Shown: positions 34,259-42,028 of the stretch, piece by piece | How the letters are laid out: every line of letters starts with the position of its first letter | Numbering within the stretch: position 1 is the stretch's first letter | From: a bacterium | GTDB taxonomy: Bacteria; Gemmatimonadota; Gemmatimonadetes; Gemmatimonadales; Gemmatimonadaceae | Length of the DNA stretch: 42,028 nt | Reading direction: 5' to 3' | NCBI GenBank assembly: GCA_021802745.1 | Contig: JAJZRK010000003.1 | Coordinates: forward strand, 1-42,028 | The notes under the pieces: model-generated | Told to the model about the DNA's origin: nothing | Seen by the model: only the letters and a program-made list of their open reading frames with translations | Databases searched by the model: none | Translations under genes and position numbers: made by a program

Positions 34259-35055
34259 CGGCGGTTCGTCCAGAGCAGCACGACGAGGCAAGCCTGGAGA
34301 TCATCGTAGCCGGGCGGGATCGTGTTGCGTCCCTTGTAGACCTCCACGCCCCAGAGGCGCTCCGGCGGATAGTCGCGGAACGTCGCGAAGCGTCCCGTCG
34401 TGGACACCTCGGTCTTCACGCCGTCCACGAAAACGATCCCCGGGCTGTTGGTTCCGAAGCCGTTGGCGCAGCGATTGACGTTCAGTTCGTCCCAGCCCAT
34501 CCCCGCCCGGGCAAGCACCCCGGGTGCCGTCGCGACGAGCTTGCCGGTGTTGAACGCGTGCGCGTTCTCGATGTCCATGCGGTCGAGGAAGGTGCCGAGG
34601 CCGGCGCGCCGTCGTTCGAGGAAGCCGTCAATCCATCGCGGCCGATAGTTCTTGAGCGCCGCCGAATCGAGCACCACCACTTCGGGAAGCGGCTGCACCG
34701 ACCGCTGCATGGTGATGGTGCCATCCCACAGGTCGCCCGGCGTGACGGCGACGCGGAACCGCACGGGGGCGAAGCCGATCTTGCGCACGAGCACGTCGCG
34801 CGTGCCGGCCGGCGCCGGGTCAAACGTGAAGCGCCCCTTGCGGTCGGTGACCGTGCGCAGCGCGTCGCCGAAGAACACCTCGGCTTCTTCCACCGCCTTC
34901 TTGTCGGGGCCAAGTATGCGGCCGGTGACAATGGCCGGCGGCGCCGTGACCTCGACTTTCGCGGGCACATCCTGCGCCGCGAGCGGGGCGGCCGCGAGGC
35001 CGGCGGCGAGCAGGGCGAGCACGAGGGGGCGAGGCGCGGCAATCGCGAGTGGCAT
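34255..35055 (-). CDS. Secreted carboxypeptidase-regulatory plus plug-like protein, paralogue 1
   Basis: A 266-residue paralogue of the next gene, aligning along its whole length with similar block spacing. The signal peptide (MPLAIAAPRPLVLALLAAGL... APLAAQ) precedes the beta-sandwich domain (VTGRILGPDKKAVEEAEVFF, TDRKGRFTFDPAPAGTRDV) and the plug-like part (FVDGVKTEVSTTGRF, WGVEVYKGRNTIPPGYDD). It ends ACLVVLLWTNRR, with its partner Cys in NRCANG. The ATG at 35055 aligns with the paralogue start; an ATG at 35082 would add nine residues. It lies 71 nt after the second kinase gene on the same strand, so it may be co-transcribed with the kinases. Confidence 0.82.
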   Translation of the reverse strand: MPLAIAAPRPLVLALLAAGLAAAPLAAQDVPAKVEVTAPPAIVTGRILGPDKKAVEEAEVFFGDALRTVTDRKGRFTFDPAPAGTRDVLVRKIGFAPVRFRVAVTPGDLWDGTITMQRSVQPLPEVVVLDSAALKNYRPRWIDGFLERRRAGLGTFLDRMDIENAHAFNTGKLVATAPGVLARAGMGWDELNVNRCANGFGTNSPGIVFVDGVKTEVSTTGRFATFRDYPPERLWGVEVYKGRNTIPPGYDDLQACLVVLLWTNRR

Positions 35056-35126
35056 GATGAAGTCCGGTGAAGCCCTGACCATGGTACCAGTTGGGTGCAC
35101 GGCAGTTCCAGAATTCCGGAGCTGCA

Positions 35127-37135
<2,009 letters not shown>

Positions 37136-37139
<4 letters not shown>

Positions 37140-39088
37140 GGACGTCCCATCGCGCTGGCGCGCGGGCGCAGGCGCGCCATCTCGTCGGCCACGTAGACGG
37201 CGCTGTCCACCTCGCGCGCCAGCTGCATCGCCTGCTCGGCCACGGTGGTGACGTGCTGGTAGGTCTGGGCGCCGGTCTTCAGGCGCAGCACATCGAAGCG
37301 CATGTTCTTCAGCGCCAGCGAACAGCTGTCGAGCCGGGCGCCGAGCGATTCGCGGCGGCGGTCCACGTCGGCCACGGTGCGCCGCTGCCGCTTGAGCAGG
37401 GCGAGGCGGCGCACGCGCCCCTCGCTCGCGGCCACGTCCAGTGGATTGGCCGCGGCCTCGAGCGCCGTGATTTCCCGCTCGGTCGCCACGGCCGAGGTGC
37501 CCTGGGCCGTGCGCTCGAGGTCGGCCAGCTGCGCGGCGAGCGCGAGCACCGTGTCAGCCAGCGTCGTCGCGCTCGTCACCACATCGGGAATGCGCGCGCG
37601 GTCGCCGCGCGACATGCTCTCAACGAGCCGGATGATCTCGTCGCGGTCCACGAGCGCATCGCGCGCGGCGGCCGCATGCGGCCCGCTCCCCAGCGCCGCC
37701 GCGTCGCGCGCCGACAGCGCGGCGGGCGCCGCCGGCGAGCGCAGCAGGTCGGGCCGCGCCGCGCGCAGCCGGTGGCGGGTGCGCACCCGCTCCCGCGTCT
37801 TGCGGTCGAAGAGCGAGCGCACGTCCTCGCCCCATTCGGCGAACACGTCGCCCACCATCCGTTCGCGCGGCTGGCGGAAGACGTCGTGCCAGTCGTACCC
37901 GTCGCTCCAGAGCTTGGCGTACTTGTACGCGATGCTGATGCCCCAGAATGCGGTGACGAACAGCATGTTCGGCCCGCCGACGACGTTCACGAAGAGGAGC
38001 GCACCGTTCACCCAGATGAAGGGGGCGATGCGGCGGCGGAAATCCACCACCATGGGCGCGTTCCACCGGGCGAGCTCGTCGGGCGTCGGCAGGCGCTCGC
38101 CATCCGGCAGGCTGGTCAGCGGCTGCGGCGTGAAGGCCGCCGAGTTGCCGGTGGACGCGCCCGGGTAGGGCGTCGGCGCCTGTGGATATGCGCTCCCCGC
38201 GCTCACCGGCAGCGCGGGCACGGGCCCGCCCTCGAGTGCCGACTTCAGCTCCCCCGCCGACTGGATGCGGTTGGCCGGATCCTTCTCGAGCAGGAGCATC
38301 ACGATGCACGCCAGGTCGGTGGGCACGCTCGCCCGCTGCTCAATGGGCACCGGCCGCTCGGAGAGGTGCTTCACGAGCAGCGCCGGCGTGCTGGTCGCGT
38401 TGAACGGCAGGTCGCCGCACAGCATCTGATACGCGACGACGCCGAGCGAGTACAGGTCGCTGCGGCCGTCCACGTCGCGGTCGCCGGCCGACTGCTCCGG
38501 GCTCATGAAGGCCGGCGTGCCGATGGCGATGCCGGTGGCGGTCAGGCGCGCCTCGCCGCCCTCGCTGATGGCGCGCGCGATGCCGAAGTCGGTGACCATC
38601 GGGCGCTGCGACTGCGCGTCGAGCAGGATGTTGTCGGGCTTGATGTCGCGATGCACGACCTTGTGCGCGTGGGCGTAGGCGAGCGCATCGGCCACGTCAC
38701 GGAGGATGCGCCGCACTTCATCGGGCGGCATCGGGCCGCGCTCGTGAATGCGCTTCGCGAGGTTGTCGCCGTCCACGAAGCCCATGACGAAGAAGACCAG
38801 GCCGCCCTTCTCGTCCACCGCGTAGATGGGGACGATGTTCGGATGGCTGAGCTGCGCCGCCGTCTCCGCCTCGCGCAGGAACCGCGACCGGATCTCCGAG
38901 CGGAACGCCAGTTCCGGCGGCAGCAGCTTCACGGCCACCGAGCGCTTCAGCCGCCGGTCGCGCGCCTTGAAGACAATCCCCATGCCGCCGCGCCCGATCT
39001 CCTTGTCGAGTTCGTACGCGCTGTCGAGCACGCTCGCGATATGCGAGCGCAATTCGGCTTCGGACCTGGACAGGAGGGAGTCTTCCAC
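37136..39088 (-). CDS. Membrane-linked Ser/Thr protein kinase, first of tandem pair
   Basis: A 650-residue paralogue of the downstream kinase. Kinase features are GRGGMGIVF (32-40), K54 in VAVKLLPP, HRDIKPDN with D148, and DFG with D167. A Pro/Ser/Thr-rich linker (about 290-330) leads to a hairpin of two hydrophobic segments (about 355-390). A C-terminal coiled coil (about 520-640; LLKRQRRTVADVDRRRESLG) resembles that of its partner. There is no extracytoplasmic sensor, so input probably comes through the membrane hairpin or the coiled coil; co-assembly of the two is plausible. GTG at 39088 is chosen because it matches the paralogue start. A TTG at 39136 is possible. No good ribosome site is visible. 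Confidence 0.9.
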
Positions 39089-39397
39089 GGGGGTGGGGAA
39101 AGGTATGAAACACGACGCCAGCGCGCGAGACGGCAACCGGGCGGAACCGGCATTTCCACCCGCAATTCTGCCACCGCACGCGGCGCCCGTTTTGTCAGCT
39201 TCCCTACGTCACCGAGGCAGGAGAAAGTTGCAGGACCCGCCGTTATGTCGTATCTCAGCGTCAGGGGTATCACGAGGGATCGGCGCCCGCGTCTCACGGC
39301 GCTGCAACGTGGTGCGTGGTACGCCAGTTGCTGTATGTGAGAACGGTTTGCACTCCCTGAGCCCCCCGTTCGGGCGCCCCGGCGCCCAGGATCCTTG
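39089..39397. other. Divergent intergenic region between the kinase pair and lon
   Basis: About 310 bp without a gene I can support. It must hold the lon and kinase promoters, but no clear -35/-10 pair stands out. I looked for CIRCE (TTAGCACTC inverted repeat) and HAIR (CTTGAGT inverted repeat) heat-shock operators and found neither. A GGGCGCC/GGCGCCC inverted repeat (39372-39387) sits directly against the lon AGGA ribosome site. Confidence 0.6.
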
Positions 39398-41962
39398 ATG
39401 AGCACTCGACAGACACTTCCCGTCCTTCCGCTGCGCGGGACAGTCATCTTCCCCGGCCTGACGGCGCCCATCGCGGCGGGCCGCCCCGGCACGCTGCGCG
39501 CCATCGAGGCCGCCCTCAAGGGCGACCGGCTGGTCTTCGCCGTGGCGCAGAAGGACAACACCGACGAACCCAACCCCGAGATCCTCTACTCGATGGGCGT
39601 GGTCGCCCGCATCGGGCAGATTCAGCGCGGCCTCGGCGGCGTCCAGCTCCTGCTGCAAGGCGAACTGCGCGCCACCTCCCTGCAGTACACGATGGCCGAG
39701 GGCTACCTGTCCGCCGTGGTGACGCACGTCGAGGAGCAGGCGCCGCTGGACGAGAAGGATCCGGCGTTCGAGGCGCTGTACAAGGAAATTCGCGAGCGCG
39801 CCGGCGAGCTGGGCGAGCGTCGCGGCCTCCCCGAGGAAGTCGTCCACCAGGTGCTCGACTCGGTCACCGAGCCGGGGCGCTTCGCCGATCTCGTCGCTGG
39901 CTACCTCGAACTGACGGTGCCGGAGAAGCAGGGCCTGCTCGAGAACCTCTCGGTGGAGGACCGGCTGCGCCGCGTGCTCGTGATGGTGCAGCGGCACATC
40001 TCGCTGCTCGAGGCGCAGGAGGACATCAAGAGCCAGGTGCAGGAGGAGCTGGGCGAACGCCAGCGCGAGATGTTCCTGCGCGAGCAGATGCGGGCGATCC
40101 AGAAGGAGCTGGGCGACGACGACAGCTCCAAGGAGATCGAGGAGTTGCGCGCCAAGCTGATGAAGCTCGAGCTGCCCAACGAGGCGCGCACCGAGGTGGA
40201 GCGCGAACTCGGGCGCCTCGAACGCTCCGGCCGCGAGTCCATGGAAGCGCAGGTCATCCGCACGTACCTCGAGTGGATCGCCGAGCTGCCGTGGAGCAAG
40301 CGCTCCGACGACCAGCTCGACCTCAACCACGCCATCACGGTGCTCGACGAGGATCACTACGGCCTGAAGGACGTGAAGGACCGCGTGATCGAGTTCCTCG
40401 CCGTGCGGCAACTGCGCGCGCGGCAGCTGAGCGACGAGATGGACCGGACGGGCGAGTTTCCGGTCGCCAAGCTGAAGGAGAAGAAGGAGGACGCCACCCC
40501 GTTGCTTCCGCGGGCGTCCGGCGAGGTTGATCGCACCATCACCGACAAGCGCGAGGCAAAGGCACGCGCCATGGCGAAGGGACCGATCCTGCTCTTCAGC
40601 GGACCGCCCGGCGTCGGCAAGACCTCCATCGCCAAGTCCATCGCCCGGGCGCTCGGCCGCGAGTACGTGCGCGTCTCGCTGGGCGGCGCGCGCGACGAAG
40701 CCGACATTCGCGGCCATCGCCGCACCTACGTGGGCGCCATGCCCGGCCGCGTGATCCAGGGGATGAAGCAGGCAGGCACCAAGAACCCCGTCTTCCTGCT
40801 CGACGAAGTGGACAAGCTCGGCGTCTCGTTCCAGGGCGACCCGTCGGCCGCCCTGCTCGAGGTGCTCGACCCCGCGCAGAACGACACGTTCACCGATCAC
40901 TACCTCGGCGTGCCGTTCGACCTGAGCGAAGTGCTGTTCATCGCGACGGCCAACTTCGTGCAGAACATCCCGGGGCCGCTGCGCGACCGCATGGAAGAGG
41001 TCGAGTTCTCCGGCTACACCGAGCGCGAGAAGGCGGAGATCGCCAAGGCCTACCTCATCCCGCGCCAGCTGGAGGAGAACGGCCTCGCGGTGAAGAAGGT
41101 GAAGCTCGAGGACTCGGCGATCATGCAGCTGATCACGAACTACACGCGCGAGAGCGGTGTGCGGCAGCTCGAGCGCGAGATCGGCAAGGTGGCCCGCAAG
41201 GTGGCGCGCCGCATCGCGTCCGGCGCGGAGCACACGATGATCGAGGGCGACGGCGTCATCACCGCCGACGAGGTGCGCGAACTCCTCGGCCGTCCGCGCG
41301 TGCGCCCCGAAAAGGCGGCGGCGCAGCACGAGGTGGGCGTGGCCACCGGCATGTACTACTCGCCGATGGGCGGCGACATCATGTTCGTCGAGGCGTCCAC
41401 GCGCCCGCTGACGATGCCGGGCAGCACCGGCGGGACCGCCGAAGGCGGCAGCGGCGTGCCCGTGTCGCTCATCCTCACCGGTCAGCTTGGCGACGTCATG
41501 AAGGAATCGGCGCGTGCTGCCTTCTCCTTCGTCACCAAGAACGCGGAACTGCTTGGGATTCCGCGCGCCCGGCTTGGCGCGCTCGAGACGCACATCCACG
41601 TGCCGCAGGGGGCGATCCCCAAGGACGGGCCCTCGGCGGGCGTGTCAATCGCCACGGCGCTCGCCAGCGAACTCAGCGGCCGCCCCGTGCGCCGGGACCT
41701 CGCCATGACGGGCGAAATCACGCTGCGCGGCCGTGTGCTGCCGATCGGCGGCGTGAAGGAGAAGGTGCTCGGCGCGCTGCGCGCCGGCATCACGCACATC
41801 ATCCTGCCGAAGGACAACGAAGCGGACATGGAAGACGTGCCCGAGGAGGCACGCGGGCAGTTGACGTTCCATTTCGTCGAGACGCTGCAGGACGTGCTGC
41901 AACTGGCTCTCGTGAAGGAGCCGGAGAATGCCGAGAAGGAACGGGAGCTAGTCGGGGTCTGA
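39398..41962 (+). CDS. lon: ATP-dependent Lon protease
   Basis: An 854-residue LonA-type AAA+ protease that degrades misfolded and regulatory proteins in the cytoplasm. The N-terminal substrate-binding domain (LPVLPLRGTVIFPGLTAPIA, about 6-200) is followed by a coiled-coil region (LGERQREMFLREQMRAIQKE). The AAA+ module has Walker A GPPGVGKT (402-409) and Walker B VFLLDEVDKLG. The S16 protease domain has the dyad S746 (PKDGPSAG) and K789 (GGVKEKVLG), spaced 43 residues apart as in E. coli Lon. The ATG at 39398 follows AGGA by 6 nt; a TTG one codon earlier is unlikely. It is slightly longer than usual, with a Gly-rich insert near STGGTAEGGSG. Confidence 0.97.
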   Translation: MSTRQTLPVLPLRGTVIFPGLTAPIAAGRPGTLRAIEAALKGDRLVFAVAQKDNTDEPNPEILYSMGVVARIGQIQRGLGGVQLLLQGELRATSLQYTMAEGYLSAVVTHVEEQAPLDEKDPAFEALYKEIRERAGELGERRGLPEEVVHQVLDSVTEPGRFADLVAGYLELTVPEKQGLLENLSVEDRLRRVLVMVQRHISLLEAQEDIKSQVQEELGERQREMFLREQMRAIQKELGDDDSSKEIEELRAKLMKLELPNEARTEVERELGRLERSGRESMEAQVIRTYLEWIAELPWSKRSDDQLDLNHAITVLDEDHYGLKDVKDRVIEFLAVRQLRARQLSDEMDRTGEFPVAKLKEKKEDATPLLPRASGEVDRTITDKREAKARAMAKGPILLFSGPPGVGKTSIAKSIARALGREYVRVSLGGARDEADIRGHRRTYVGAMPGRVIQGMKQAGTKNPVFLLDEVDKLGVSFQGDPSAALLEVLDPAQNDTFTDHYLGVPFDLSEVLFIATANFVQNIPGPLRDRMEEVEFSGYTEREKAEIAKAYLIPRQLEENGLAVKKVKLEDSAIMQLITNYTRESGVRQLEREIGKVARKVARRIASGAEHTMIEGDGVITADEVRELLGRPRVRPEKAAAQHEVGVATGMYYSPMGGDIMFVEASTRPLTMPGSTGGTAEGGSGVPVSLILTGQLGDVMKESARAAFSFVTKNAELLGIPRARLGALETHIHVPQGAIPKDGPSAGVSIATALASELSGRPVRRDLAMTGEITLRGRVLPIGGVKEKVLGALRAGITHIILPKDNEADMEDVPEEARGQLTFHFVETLQDVLQLALVKEPENAEKERELVGV

Positions 41963-42028
41963 GATGGAGAGGAGGTGGGGTACAGGGGCTTGGTGAGGGG
42001 GAGGAGTGGAGGAATGAGAGAGGGGGGA
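41963..42028. repeat. Purine-rich repeat after lon (partial at window edge)
   Basis: A G/A-rich stretch (GAGGAGG, GGGGGAGGAGTGGAGG) containing CAGGGGCTTGGT, the same 12-mer found in the minus-strand reading of the 22056-22190 element. Only the purine arm is inside the window; a pyrimidine arm may follow. Confidence 0.6.

Noticed and set aside
39137..39397. Heat-shock operator (CIRCE or HAIR) before lon
   Set aside because: Only a GCACTC half-like string is present; no inverted repeat matches either consensus.

Overview
This is a gene-dense, high-GC bacterial chromosome segment of about 42 kb. The families present suggest a Gemmatimonadota (Gemmatimonadaceae-like) genome: a TonB-dependent receptor with an N-terminal carboxypeptidase-regulatory domain, stand-alone plug-like proteins, PASTA-less Ser/Thr kinases with a two-TM module, an S9 peptidase, and long cyanobacterial/plant-type IspH. 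The phylum is inferred from gene content only; there is no rRNA or marker gene. I saw no tRNA, rRNA, CRISPR array, transposase, integrase or phage gene.

Layout. 1-5.2 kb: a GNAT acetyltransferase, a 33-codon gene remnant, an acyl-CoA dehydrogenase, a CACACC-type repeat block, and a four-gene minus-strand redox operon (two small membrane proteins and two Tat-exported Rieske proteins). 5.2-9.9 kb: an ABC-F ATPase convergent with a TonB-dependent receptor, separated by a perfect 12-bp hairpin. 10-20.1 kb: a long minus-strand run containing ispH, an aldose-epimerase-like gene, terC, a DUF985 cupin, an S9 peptidase, an unrecognised gene overlapping fumarylacetoacetase, a TolB-like protein, a methyltransferase and a Cys/His-rich helical protein. 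20.2-23.4 kb: soluble transhydrogenase, thioesterase, yjjX-type NTPase and a CGNR-type zinc-finger regulator. 23.4-28.4 kb: a DEAH-type helicase with no canonical start codon, a small secreted protein, pfkA, a selenoprotein-W-like gene with an in-frame TGA, and a coiled-coil lipoprotein. 28.5-33.5 kb: a solo pseudopilin, a DEAD-box helicase, two alpha/beta hydrolases and an unknown helical protein. 33.4-39.1 kb: a tandem pair of secreted plug-like proteins next to a tandem pair of Ser/Thr kinases. 39.4-42 kb: lon protease.

The most notable item is the overlooked selenoprotein candidate at 27802-28038 (minus strand). It is a 78-residue Rdx/SelW-like protein with Cys-Val-Val-Sec, followed by a hairpin that fits the bacterial SECIS rules, and it overlaps pfkA by 4 nt. 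Other genome-scale signals are: start codons placed 6-9 nt after a TAnnnT box with no Shine-Dalgarno, suggesting leaderless transcripts (including one symmetric box serving two divergent genes); and unrelated low-complexity repeats concentrated at gene ends, three of which contain opposite-strand copies or arms.
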